Assembly (NCBI GenBank): GCA_022791155.1
Contig: JAAVYN010000033.1
Location: 1-50,653, forward strand
Length of the DNA stretch: 50,653 bases
Source of the DNA: Bacillota bacterium
Lineage (GTDB): Bacteria > Bacillota > Clostridia > Lachnospirales > Anaerotignaceae
Reading direction: 5' to 3'
The notes under the pieces are model-generated. The model searched no databases and was not told the origin of the DNA. It was given only the letters and a program-made list of their open reading frames with translations. Below, piece by piece: positions 1 through 8,145 of the stretch (within the stretch, counting starts at the first letter, position 1; each line of letters starts with the position of its first letter). The position numbers and the translations under genes were made by a program.

Positions 1-145
1 GAACCGCGTGAGAGCCGCGGCGCGCAACGAAGTGGAGCGTTTCCCGAAGGGAAATTCGAGAGCTTGCTGGTGTGAACCGCGTGAGAGCCGCGGCGCGAAG
101 TGCAACGAAGCGTTTTGCGAAGCAAAATTCGAGAGCTTGCCGAGT
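1..145 (+). repeat. Hairpin repeat array, family A (two copies, cut by window edge)
   Basis: Two tandem units with a 73-bp period. Each starts with GTGAACCGCGTGAGAGCCGCGG, whose CCGCG and CGCGG arms can pair, and ends with a second hairpin closed by CGAA and TTCG. In unit 1 that hairpin is TTTCCC-GAA-GGGAAA (40-54). In unit 2 it is TTTTGC-GAA-GCAAAA (113-127). The arms change together, so the stem is kept while the sequence differs. The same unit recurs at 12.9 kb in this orientation and at 32.9 kb inverted. The array continues left of the window. Confidence 0.9.
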
Positions 146-478
146 GGTTTGGGCGCATATTTTTCCATGCTCGCCTTGCATTCATATGACATAAAGTCCG
201 CTTTTTTTCTTTCTCCTGTGACAAACATGAAACACGTGATACAAAACATAATGAAAAAATTTGACATCACAGAAGAAATGCTCAAAAACAAAGTGACAAT
301 TGAAACACCCGAACAGCCACTCTGTTGGGAATATCATGAATACATCGTCAAAAACCCAATATTGTCATGGAACGTTGCTACATACATGCTTCGCGGCGAA
401 CACCATTTCCACACATATGAACAGCTCCGCTTTTTTGGAAACTGGATTGAAGAAAAACTTTTGAGTTTGAAAGTTTGA
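146..478 (+). pseudogene. Alpha/beta hydrolase remnant (C-terminal part, internally deleted)
   Basis: After the repeats the frame reads GLGAYFSMLALHSYDIKSAFFLSPV and continues to HHFHTYEQLRFFGNWIEEKL. I recognise this as the C-terminal half of a clostridial alpha/beta-hydrolase family protein: the nucleophile-elbow end (G-x-x-x-S region), the FLSPV strand and the catalytic-His segment GEHxFHT. The upstream half, with most of the nucleophile elbow, is absent and replaced by the hairpin repeats. About 25 residues, which normally carry the acid-residue loop between the TYMLRGE segment and the catalytic His, are missing, so LRGE runs straight into HHFHT. The frame stays open into the repeat only because the repeat has no stop in this frame. 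It is almost certainly non-functional. Family assignment is from memory of the motif pattern. Confidence 0.7.
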
Positions 479-834
479 CGCGCTGTTAACAATGATTCAT
501 GTGTTTAATTTCAGAAATATGTTCAGTATATCAATTTCGAAAACGAATGTGTTCAATATAAAAATATATAAACTTCAAACATGAAACAGTTTTCAAGCAC
601 AATTTCAAACAAAAACAATTGTGGAACGCCTTTTGAAAAAATTGCCACAGCTTCTATAAACAGCGAAAAAACTTTTGTTTCTGGCGTTTGTTTTGAACGC
701 TTTTGAACGTGGCACACCGCCAAATTTGGAACAAAAATGATATTGTTAAAAATTTTGTAAAAAAAATAATAAATTTTTATAAATTTTATGTCCTGTTTAT
801 GATATAATCGTTACAAGATATATAAGGGAGGCGG
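479..834 (+). promoter_or_regulatory. AT-rich spacer with a candidate promoter for the next gene
   Basis: No gene is visible in this stretch. A TATAAT at 803-808 gives a likely -10 box, but I see no good -35 box 16 to 18 bp upstream. A GGGAGG ribosome binding site at 826-831 lies close to the expected transcript start, so the leader would be short. Confidence 0.4.
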
Positions 835-867
835 TTGTTACGGAAAATCCCAACAAAATACGCTTAA
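835..867 (+). other. Possible 10-codon leader ORF overlapping the next start codon
   Basis: The only strong Shine-Dalgarno here (GGGAGG, 826-831) is 3 nt from a TTG at 835 and 35 nt from the ATG at 867. The TTG frame reads MLRKIPTKYA and stops at TAA 865-867, which overlaps that ATG as TAATG. This suggests translational coupling by termination and reinitiation. Alternatively a single-base change split an originally longer N-terminus. The 3-nt spacing is short, so initiation at TTG is not certain. Confidence 0.35.
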
Positions 868-1619
868 TGACAAACATGGCGATATATGATAAAAAATTTG
901 GCGAGCGTGACCGCAAAATCACTTCATTTTTTATATGGGACTATATTTATAGAAAAAATCTCATATTAAGAATAGGCATCACAATTGGATATGCCATTGT
1001 TGTTGGCTTTTTATATGCCCACAAGATATTTGTGGCCAATGAAGACATATTTTCAATGTTCAACAAAGACGAATTCATAAAGCTTGGGGTCATATTGATT
1101 TTCATACTGGCCGTATATTCCATAATAGGAATCTTCATGCACATAAAAACATATAAAGAGGCCGAAAGACGACAGCAGATATATGAAGGAATGGTTGAGA
1201 AACTTGAAGAAAGGGGAAATGAAAAAAACATTGCGCGGAACAAAAATGTTCCAAAAATTCCAAAGGAAATAGAAATGTCCATGCCAAATCACCAAAACGT
1301 GCGCCGCGCTGAACAACCCTCAGCCGGAAGCAGCATTCCGCCGCTTCGCGAACGCCCAAGAATGGAAATGGCCGCAACAACGCATGGGAACGTGCGCCGC
1401 GCTGAACAACCCTCAGCCGGAAGCAACATTCAGCCGCTTCGTGAACACCCAAGAATGGAAATGGCCGCAACAACGCATGGGAACGTGCGCCGCGCCAAAC
1501 AACCCACAGCAGAAAACAGCATTCAGCCGCTTCGCGAACACCCAAGAAAAGCACAGCAAAATTCAGCCAATGCCAAAACGCCTGAAGGGCTGAGCCAGAA
1601 AAACCAGAGAAAGCAATGA
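867..1619 (+). CDS. Two-TM membrane protein with a 31-residue tandem repeat tail
   Basis: Not recognised. The 250-residue protein has a short charged N-terminus, two membrane segments (about 32-50 and 72-92), a charged helical stretch (about 95-125, KTYKEAERRQQIYEGMVEKLEER), and then about three copies of a 31-residue basic, proline-containing unit of the type NVRRAEQPSAGSNIQPLREHP. The tail is probably cytosolic and disordered. The tail codons are more GC-rich than the membrane part, consistent with recent repeat expansion. It lies directly upstream of another membrane protein and the cdaA operon on the same strand, so co-transcription is possible. Start is the ATG at 867 overlapping the leader ORF; the ATG at 879 is an alternative. 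No function can be assigned. Confidence 0.65.
   Translation: MTNMAIYDKKFGERDRKITSFFIWDYIYRKNLILRIGITIGYAIVVGFLYAHKIFVANEDIFSMFNKDEFIKLGVILIFILAVYSIIGIFMHIKTYKEAERRQQIYEGMVEKLEERGNEKNIARNKNVPKIPKEIEMSMPNHQNVRRAEQPSAGSSIPPLRERPRMEMAATTHGNVRRAEQPSAGSNIQPLREHPRMEMAATTHGNVRRAKQPTAENSIQPLREHPRKAQQNSANAKTPEGLSQKNQRKQ
1296..1550 (+). repeat. 93-bp tandem repeat inside the coding region
   Basis: Units begin at 1296, 1389 and 1482 (AACGTGCGCCGCGC...), exactly 93 bp apart, and the third unit is diverged and truncated near 1550. The period is a multiple of three, so copy-number change would keep the reading frame of the membrane protein. Confidence 0.9.
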
Positions 1620-1691
1620 AAAGCGCAAACCGTTTGAAGCGGCAAAATCAGGCGGCATGTCCGCCGGTGAAACAAAAGAGAGGACAGAATC

Positions 1692-2612
1692 ATGAGTTTT
1701 ATAATCGCCCTTGGTCAGGGATTTACAAAAGTTTATCACAAAAATCAAGCCCAATTTGACATAATTTTCAAATTTGCAGCTGGTCTTTTAGTTTTTTTTC
1801 TCATATCAACTCTTGGCACAGGCGCCGTTGGCGGCGGCAAAAAAGCCGCTGTGACTGTCATATGTGCCGCGGCCACAGTGATAGCGCCGCCAACAGTGTT
1901 CCTGCTGCTGTGTGCCTTTGTGTGCTGTTTTTATGTTGCCGCGCTTTCAATTGAGGCGGCAGCCATTTTGTTTTTGTTGTTTTTTCTGATTTTTGTTTTC
2001 TATATTGGGCTTTTTCCAAAAGAAAGCCTTGTGATACCAGTTATGCTGTGCGCCTATTTCCTCAAAATTCCATACATTGTCCCTGTTTTTGCTGGGCTTT
2101 ATATGGGGCTCAAAGCCGTCATTCCCGTTGGCGTTGCCGTGTTTTTTCAATATAACACACACTTGCTGAAAGGAATGATTGAGCTTGCGCCGCGTGAAAC
2201 ATTCACGCCGTTGGGGGTTTTGGACACTGGTCTTAAAATATATGAATATGTAAGCGTTGAACTCATTCAAAACACAGGCTGGTTTTATATAGCCATTGTG
2301 CTCATGCTGTCCGTTGCGGCCGGCTGGATCATGAACAGCCTGTTTGTGGACAACGAAAGGCTTGTGGCTGTGATAGTTTCCGGCCTTGTGATTGTTCTTG
2401 GCCTCATATCTGCAAAATATCTCGGTGATGCTGAAATTTCACTCATAGAAATCATGATAAGCCCGCTTGTGTGCTGCGTGCTTGTGTATATGACAGCAAG
2501 CATTGATTTTGTTTTGGACTATGACTCGGCGCAAAAAGTCAAATTTCAAGACGACAAATATTTTTACTATGTAAAGGCCGTGCCCAAAATTGATTTCACA
2601 AAAGAAGACTAA
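1692..2612 (+). CDS. Polytopic membrane protein of unknown function upstream of cdaA
   Basis: A 306-residue protein with about eight hydrophobic segments between residues 25 and 270 and a conserved-looking soluble C-terminus (VKFQDDKYFYYVKAVPK). I recall proteins with this ending encoded in Lachnospiraceae genomes, without a known role; they are sometimes auto-annotated as permeases. The ATG at 1692 follows AGAGGACAG. The gene is 72 bp after the repeat-tail protein and 43 bp before cdaA on the same strand, so it may share their transcript. A link to c-di-AMP signalling is only contextual. No transport motif is visible. Confidence 0.7.
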   Translation: MSFIIALGQGFTKVYHKNQAQFDIIFKFAAGLLVFFLISTLGTGAVGGGKKAAVTVICAAATVIAPPTVFLLLCAFVCCFYVAALSIEAAAILFLLFFLIFVFYIGLFPKESLVIPVMLCAYFLKIPYIVPVFAGLYMGLKAVIPVGVAVFFQYNTHLLKGMIELAPRETFTPLGVLDTGLKIYEYVSVELIQNTGWFYIAIVLMLSVAAGWIMNSLFVDNERLVAVIVSGLVIVLGLISAKYLGDAEISLIEIMISPLVCCVLVYMTASIDFVLDYDSAQKVKFQDDKYFYYVKAVPKIDFTKED

Positions 2613-2655
2613 ACACAAAACTGCAAAATATAATTTTAAGGAGGTGAGCACATAA

Positions 2656-3537
2656 ATGAATTATTTCAAAACATTTTTTGACAGTCTCAGGCTGAACGAT
2701 TTCATACGCCCCACAATCACGATCACCGACGTGCTTGACATACTCATAGTGGCGTTTTTGACATACAAAATTATATTTTGGGTCAAAGAGACGAGAGCTT
2801 GGATCCTTTTCAAAGGCATACTCGTCATTTGTGTGTTCGCCATGGCATCGTTTTTGATGAACCTCAACACAATTCTTTGGCTCATATCAAAAACAATATC
2901 TGTTGGAATCATAGCAGTTGTGATCGTTTTTCAGCCTGAACTTCGAAAGGCGCTTGAACAGCTTGGCAAAGCCGGGCCGCTTCTCAACCTTTTCAAGTTC
3001 GAAGCCGAAGACAGCCATGACAATTTCACCGAAAAAACAATCGACGAAATTGTCAAGGCATGTGTGAGAATGAGCCGTGACAAAACAGGAGCGCTCATGC
3101 TTTTGGAACGTCAGGTTCCACTGGGCGATTTTGAGCGCACAGGCATAACAATTGACGCCATTGTCACAAACCAGCTCATAATAAACATATTCGAAAAAAA
3201 CACGCCCCTGCATGACGGCGCCGTCATATTGAAAAACAACCGCGTTGCCGCCGCAACATGCTTCCTTCCACTGACAGACAGCAACGACGTGAGCATGGAA
3301 CTGGGCACAAGGCACAGGGCCGCCATAGGCGCAAGCGAGGTTTCTGACGCCTATGTCGTCATCGTTTCTGAAGAAACAGGTGCGCTGTCACTTGCCAAGG
3401 GCGGAACGCTCTATCGCAATTTGAGCACAGACACGCTCCGAAGCATGCTTATGCAGGGAATAAAGATAAAACCCCGCCCTTCCATTAAGAAAAAAATATC
3501 AAGATGGAAAGGAGGCCGTTCCAATGAGCAAGTTTAA
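2656..3537 (+). CDS. cdaA: Diadenylate cyclase CdaA
   Basis: Makes the second messenger c-di-AMP from two ATP at the membrane. The 293-residue protein has the family layout: three N-terminal membrane helices (about 28-45, 50-68, 73-92), a linker (about 95-130) and a DisA_N/DAC catalytic domain (about 135-260). The metal/ATP motif DGA (187-189, in LHDGAVIL) and the RHR motif (219-221, in TRHRAAIG) are both intact. It has a strong AAGGAGGTGAG site upstream of ATG 2656. The 3' end overlaps cdaR by 14 nt, so the two are translated together. In many Firmicutes glmM follows cdaR; it is absent here. c-di-AMP commonly controls potassium and osmolyte uptake; the NhaC and PutP transporters nearby are possible but unproven targets. 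Confidence 0.96.
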   Translation: MNYFKTFFDSLRLNDFIRPTITITDVLDILIVAFLTYKIIFWVKETRAWILFKGILVICVFAMASFLMNLNTILWLISKTISVGIIAVVIVFQPELRKALEQLGKAGPLLNLFKFEAEDSHDNFTEKTIDEIVKACVRMSRDKTGALMLLERQVPLGDFERTGITIDAIVTNQLIINIFEKNTPLHDGAVILKNNRVAAATCFLPLTDSNDVSMELGTRHRAAIGASEVSDAYVVIVSEETGALSLAKGGTLYRNLSTDTLRSMLMQGIKIKPRPSIKKKISRWKGGRSNEQV

Positions 3538-4933
3538 GGAAACACTTATGAAGGACATCGGCTGGAAGCTCCTTTCGCTTGGCCTTGCAATATTGCTTTG
3601 GTTTGTTGTCATAAACATTGAAAACCCTGTGGAATCAAGAAATTTTTCGGCCGTTTTGCAGCTCAGAAACGAATCTGCCATTTCTGACCGCGGCCAAACC
3701 ATAACAAATTTTGACGAAGTGGCCAACAGCAGAGTTGTGCTCAAAATACGCGGCCAGCGTCTTGCCCTTGACCGTCTCTATCAAAACAGAAGCGACATAC
3801 AGGCATATGTGGATTTGAGCCTCATTGACGAAACACCAGGATTGGGCGAAACCGTGACAGGGGCAGTGACTGTGCGTCTTCCTTCAAACCTTGGCGACAA
3901 CTATCAAATAGAATCGCGCTCTCCCGCCTCTGTAGAGCTTGTTGTGGAAAACGTTGTGACTGCCAAAAGGGACATACAGCTCTATCTTGAGGGCAACACT
4001 GACGGCGAGGGCTATTCCATAGCAATGCCTGAAATCATGCCGCCCGAAGTGGAGATAAGCGGCATTCAGTCGGCTGTGCAAAGTGTTGAAACAGTGCGCG
4101 CAATTGTGAACATAGAAAACATAAGCGAAGACACCACAATCACGGCCGCCCTCACGCCATACAACAACGAGGGCCAGGTTGTTGGGGGCGTGACATTGAA
4201 CCCTCCTGAAGCCGAAATTTATATACCAGTCAAAATGAGCAAAAAAGTGAGCTTTAAGGCTGAAACGTTTGGAACGCCTTTGAGCGGATATAACGTGGAA
4301 AGCATTGAATTTGATCCGCCTTCAATATATGTCATTGGAGATGAAGAAGCGCTTGCTTCAATTGAAAACATTGAATTGCCATCAATCAATGTTGAAGGCC
4401 GAAACAGCAGCTTTTCGCACAACTATGCCGTCAAATATCTTCTCAAAAACGGCGTGAGCCTCAGAAACAGCCAGCAAAATTTGAATGTCACAGTGAACGT
4501 CAACATTGCGGAAGACGTTGAAAGGGAGATAACTCTCAATTCTGACAACATATCATTTTTTGCCGACCTTGCCGATGGCCTTGTGGCCGAAGTGGCATTG
4601 GACAACGTTTCGTTCACAGTGAAAGGCCCAGCCAAAGTTCTTGAAACGCTGAACGAAGCCGAAATCCGGGGAAGCGCCCGCGCTGTCAATCTTGAAGCCG
4701 GATATTATCGCTTGCCACTTTCTGTGGAGCTTCCCGAAGGCGTTGTCATATTAAACGAAGCCGAAGCAATGCTTTCTGTGAACATTGTGTCGGCCTCTGA
4801 TGAAGGCGAAACGCCTGATGATGAAAACGCAGAAGACACGGAAAACGGCAATGCTGAACATGAGCAGAATTCTGGAACTGATGAATTGGAAGCAGAAAAT
4901 TCTGAAAACGGAAACCCAAATGCAGAGGAATGA
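3524..4933 (+). CDS. cdaR: CdaA regulatory protein CdaR (YbbR repeats)
   Basis: CdaR is the membrane-anchored extracytoplasmic partner that modulates CdaA. The 469-residue protein starts with a single membrane anchor (about 12-32, LLSLGLAILLWFVVINI), then has four successive YbbR-type beta domains (about 45-135, 140-235, 240-325, 330-425). An acidic Glu/Asn/Asp-rich tail from about 428 to the end looks disordered and is longer than usual. The ATG at 3524 has AAAGGAGG upstream, inside the cdaA coding region, and overlaps cdaA by 14 nt in a different frame. A good terminator follows the stop directly, so this is the last gene of the unit. Confidence 0.93.
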   Translation: MSKFKETLMKDIGWKLLSLGLAILLWFVVINIENPVESRNFSAVLQLRNESAISDRGQTITNFDEVANSRVVLKIRGQRLALDRLYQNRSDIQAYVDLSLIDETPGLGETVTGAVTVRLPSNLGDNYQIESRSPASVELVVENVVTAKRDIQLYLEGNTDGEGYSIAMPEIMPPEVEISGIQSAVQSVETVRAIVNIENISEDTTITAALTPYNNEGQVVGGVTLNPPEAEIYIPVKMSKKVSFKAETFGTPLSGYNVESIEFDPPSIYVIGDEEALASIENIELPSINVEGRNSSFSHNYAVKYLLKNGVSLRNSQQNLNVTVNVNIAEDVEREITLNSDNISFFADLADGLVAEVALDNVSFTVKGPAKVLETLNEAEIRGSARAVNLEAGYYRLPLSVELPEGVVILNEAEAMLSVNIVSASDEGETPDDENAEDTENGNAEHEQNSGTDELEAENSENGNPNAEE

Positions 4934-4940
4934 AAAATAT

Positions 4941-4966
4941 AAAAGCGCCCTCAAGAGGCGCTTTTT
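4941..4966 (+). terminator. Rho-independent terminator of the cda operon
   Basis: AAAAGCGCC and GGCGCTTTT form a 9-bp stem with a 7-nt loop, followed by T residues, starting 7 bp after the cdaR stop. Confidence 0.9.
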
Positions 4967-5043
4967 GTTTGCAAAAAAATTGTGTTCACCAGGCCATGCT
5001 TTTGTGAAGAATGAATTTTGATTGAAGAACTCAAATACTTTTT

Positions 5044-6138
5044 TCATTGTTCAATTTTTTTCAAAAATTCTTCAAGGGCTGTTTCATTTGGAAAGTCCAT
5101 TGTGTATATTGTGCTGTCTTCAAATTCAATGTTGTCTGAAAATGAAAGTTCAATTGTTTTGGTGTTGTCTTCGCGGCCATTGCGAACATGTTCCCGCTCT
5201 GGATATACCTTTTCCAATTCATATTCACGGCACAAATTGATAATGTTTTGCATTTGCTCGCCGTCAACACGGCTGTCCATGACAACGTCGCCTGTCGCAT
5301 AGCTGTGAAGCCTGAGAAAGCGTTTTCCAACAATTTTTTCATCAAATATTGGAACAATCTGTTTTCGGGCCTCTTTGCTTGTGAACACATTCCAAAAAAT
5401 CTCCTCAAAATGGCTGGGCACGCGGAATGAAACATTTGCAGTTTTTCCGTTGTAATATTCTATTTTGTAATCCACAGGAGTGGTCATGCAGCGGCATGTG
5501 GCAAAGTTGAAAAACGGAAGCATTTCGGCCGACACAACAGCCTCATTTATGTTGTCTTTTTCTTCCAAAACAATTGGCTTGTCATACATCGGCCAAAAAT
5601 CAAAAAAGTCGTTGCACGTGATTGTGATTCTTTTTATGCCCTCATAGCTCACTTTTTTCGCGTCACATTCCTCTATTGCTATGTCGGTATATTTTGGCCG
5701 CAGGTTGACCGTTGAAGTTTCGTTTTTCCAGTCAATTTTGACTCTGTGAGTCAGCCTTTCAACAGTTTCTGTCAGCGGAACATAAAATGCACCCTCGTGT
5801 ATAAACGGCATTGTTTCGAACAAAATTTCTTCTGTGCAATAGTCTTCACTGGCAAGCATTTCTTCCAAATCGCTCAAAACTATTTTGTCATTGAACATAT
5901 ATAGCTCTACTTCGCCATAATTTATGTAGGCATAGTCATCAAAGAATTGTGAATTGCCGCCAATGTTCCACGCCAAATCATTGACATGGATCATAACAAC
6001 GCCGTCTTTTTTTATGAGCGGAAACTTTGTCTCCCTCGCCATTCCCCAAACAGTGAGGTTTATGTCACTGGCAATTGCTGATGATGAAGCCGACAGCACA
6101 AGTGCCGTCAATGCAATCATAAATTTCAAAAATTTCAT
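5044..6138 (-). CDS. Secreted Cu-amine-oxidase-N-like (stalk domain) protein
   Basis: A 364-residue exported protein. The chosen ATG at 6138 follows AAAGGGA and gives a clean signal peptide (MKFLKFMIALTALVLSASSSAIA, cut before SDIN); the longer frame to 6177 would bury it. Residues about 25-150 resemble the copper amine oxidase N-terminal/stalk fold common in clostridial cell-surface proteins: paired strands with the GAFYVPLTETVERL type motif and a WKNETSTVNL strand. The rest has no recognised domain. No catalytic amine oxidase part is present. The gene is monocistronic, convergent with the cda operon. Its exact role is unknown; a wall-associated or envelope-binding role is inferred from the fold. 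Confidence 0.75.
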   Translation of the reverse strand: MKFLKFMIALTALVLSASSSAIASDINLTVWGMARETKFPLIKKDGVVMIHVNDLAWNIGGNSQFFDDYAYINYGEVELYMFNDKIVLSDLEEMLASEDYCTEEILFETMPFIHEGAFYVPLTETVERLTHRVKIDWKNETSTVNLRPKYTDIAIEECDAKKVSYEGIKRITITCNDFFDFWPMYDKPIVLEEKDNINEAVVSAEMLPFFNFATCRCMTTPVDYKIEYYNGKTANVSFRVPSHFEEIFWNVFTSKEARKQIVPIFDEKIVGKRFLRLHSYATGDVVMDSRVDGEQMQNIINLCREYELEKVYPEREHVRNGREDNTKTIELSFSDNIEFEDSTIYTMDFPNETALEEFLKKIEQ

Positions 6139-6286
6139 AAAGTCATCCCTTTCGTGGCTGTGGTGACTGTGCAACACAAATATATGATAGCATAAAGGCC
6201 GCTTTTGGCAACATTTTTCACATGCTGAAAAATATGTTACATTTCATTCAACAAAGAGCACATTGAAAAGAGAAAGCATAGACGCC

Positions 6287-6334
6287 AAAAGCCGGACTTT
6301 CAAAAACACTGTGCATGTTCCAAAGCCCGGCTTT
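6287..6334 (-). terminator. Likely terminator of nhaC
   Basis: AAAGCCGG and CCGGCTTT arms, extended by CTTT/AAAG after one mismatch, close a loop of about 21 nt. On the minus strand the stem is followed by only a short T run. It lies 73 bp beyond the nhaC stop. Confidence 0.5.
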
Positions 6335-6406
6335 CTGTCATTCAATCATTTGTCAAAAGCCATGCTTTTGTGAAGCTGACCTTTGTGCAATTGTCACTGT
6401 GTTGTG

Positions 6407-7813
6407 TCACTGGCCTTTGGCAAGAAGCTCTTTTTTGTCCTCAACGCCAGATTCGGCAACGTAATATTCCCAGTTCCATGGGTCTTTGCGGCAAATTCCA
6501 TCGGCATATGGAACAAATATCGAAAGCACGCCAAACACAGCAAGGAAGCCGCAATACCATATGTAAGGGATTAGCTCCACAGGGCTCATGGCAAAGCCAA
6601 ACGCCGTTGTGAGGGCCGCCGCTGTCAGTGGCTGGGCGCAATATGGAACAAGGCCCTGGAACACACAGCTGAAAACGTCTAAAAGGGAAGCTGTGCGCCG
6701 TGGATCAACTTTATATTCATGGCTTATGCTTTTGGCCATGTTGCCGCTGACAATGATGGCAACAGTGTTGTTGGCAACAGCACAGTCAGCAATGCTTGCA
6801 AGGGCCGCAATGCCAACCTGGGCCGATTTTTGGCCGTTCATGACGCTTCTGAATTTGTTGAGTATCCATTGAATGCCTCCGGCGTGTGCTGTCATTTCAG
6901 CCAAACCGCCAACAAGAAGTGAAAGATAGAAAACTTCATCCATTCCTGTTATGCCGCCATATATGCTTTGGGCATATGTTGATATTGTCAGATCGCCTGT
7001 GGCAAGGCCAATGGCGCCGGCCACAATTATGCCAATTGCCAAAACAAGAAAAACGTTCATGCCAATCAGCGCCAATGCCAAAACGGCTATATATGGAACA
7101 ACCTTGATTATGCTGAAGCTGAGATCTTCCATGGCGGGCGCTGTTTCAGGCCGGCCAAATATGAGAAGCATTATGATTGTCAAAATTGCGGCTGGAAGCG
7201 CAATGAAAAAGTTGACGCGGAATTTGTCACGCATTTCACAGCCCTGCGAACGTGTTGCGGCAATTGTTGTGTCAGAGATCATTGAAAGGTTGTCGCCAAA
7301 CATTGAACCGCCAATGCATGCTCCAACAACAAGCGGAACACTGAGGCCGCCTTTGTCGGCAACGCCCACAGCAATTGGAACAATGGCGCTGATTGTGCCC
7401 ATGGAAGTTCCTGTGGCCGTGCCCATGAAAGCCGAAATTATGAATATGCCGGCGGCCAAAAATTGAACTGGAACAACTGAAAGCCCAAGATTGACTGTGG
7501 CGTCACGGCCGCCCATTGTTGCGGCAACGCTTGAAAATGCCCCCGCAAGCATATATATCACAAGCATTGTGAGCACATCTTCATTGGCGGCGCCTTTTGC
7601 AAATATTTTGAATTTTTCGCTTATGCTTCCCTTGAAAAGGCAAAAAGCAATGAAAATTCCCGCCAAAATTGCTGTCACAATAGGGAATTGATAGAATGCC
7701 ATTTCAACACCCTGAGTTTGATATATGAGTCCGGCGCCAAGATAAATGAGTATGAAAATTAATAATGGAACTAAAGCAAAGAAATTACCATTTTTGTTTG
7801 AGTTACTGCTCAT
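6407..7813 (-). CDS. nhaC: Na+/H+ antiporter NhaC family protein
   Basis: Secondary transporter of the NhaC/ion transporter superfamily, expected to exchange Na+ (or an organic substrate) for H+ at the cytoplasmic membrane. It has about 11 to 12 hydrophobic segments along 468 residues. Family-typical segments include FMGTATGTSMGTISAIVPIAVG and GGSMFGDNLSMISDTTIAATRSQGC, and the duplicated SIADCAVANNTVAIIVSG near residue 350. Length is normal. The ATG at 7813 sits 9 nt after AGGAGG; the upstream ATG frame at 7834 lacks a site. Some members (MleN-type) exchange malate and lactate, so the substrate is uncertain. It is divergent from the LytTR regulator, sharing about 330 bp of regulatory DNA. 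Confidence 0.88.
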   Translation of the reverse strand: MSSNSNKNGNFFALVPLLIFILIYLGAGLIYQTQGVEMAFYQFPIVTAILAGIFIAFCLFKGSISEKFKIFAKGAANEDVLTMLVIYMLAGAFSSVAATMGGRDATVNLGLSVVPVQFLAAGIFIISAFMGTATGTSMGTISAIVPIAVGVADKGGLSVPLVVGACIGGSMFGDNLSMISDTTIAATRSQGCEMRDKFRVNFFIALPAAILTIIMLLIFGRPETAPAMEDLSFSIIKVVPYIAVLALALIGMNVFLVLAIGIIVAGAIGLATGDLTISTYAQSIYGGITGMDEVFYLSLLVGGLAEMTAHAGGIQWILNKFRSVMNGQKSAQVGIAALASIADCAVANNTVAIIVSGNMAKSISHEYKVDPRRTASLLDVFSCVFQGLVPYCAQPLTAAALTTAFGFAMSPVELIPYIWYCGFLAVFGVLSIFVPYADGICRKDPWNWEYYVAESGVEDKKELLAKGQ

Positions 7814-7864
7814 AAAACCACTCCTCCTGTTCAAAATTACTCTACATTGTCAAACATCTCCTTG

Positions 7865-7889
7865 AAGTTATGTGTTCATTGCATAACTT
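7865..7889. promoter_or_regulatory. Inverted repeat in the nhaC leader
   Basis: AAGTTATG and CATAACTT form a perfect 8-bp inverted repeat with a 9-bp spacer, 51 bp upstream of the nhaC start. It could be an operator or an RNA hairpin. A TATAAT on the minus strand lies at 7920-7925, upstream of it, so the repeat would be transcribed. Confidence 0.45.
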
Positions 7890-7988
7890 TATTAAATATT
7901 TTCTCTTTTTCTTATTCAAATTATATCATAACTTTTGATCACAATGGTATTAACTATTTCTTGCAACACTTTGGAAGTTTTAATTGTA

Positions 7989-8056
7989 TCAGCGTGAATG
8001 AATTTTTGTGAGCGTCATTTCATGACAGCATAATGTAATTTTGTGTCAGCGCCATT
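7989..8056 (+). promoter_or_regulatory. Three direct repeats and a promoter upstream of the LytTR gene
   Basis: The motif TSAGCGNNAWT occurs three times in the same orientation: TCAGCGTGAAT (7989-7999), TGAGCGTCATT (8009-8019) and TCAGCGCCATT (8046-8056). A small palindrome GTCAT-TTC-ATGAC (8014-8026) overlaps the second copy. A TATAAT follows at 8089-8094 without a good -35 box, as expected for an activated promoter. LytTR proteins bind direct repeats spaced about two helical turns, so autoregulation is plausible. Confidence 0.45.
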
Positions 8057-8145
8057 GTTTTTTATATAAATTTTTAGTATATTTGCTGTATAATAAAGGT
8101 AGTTTTTGGCACAATTTTTTTATATGCCATATCGAGGTGATGTGT

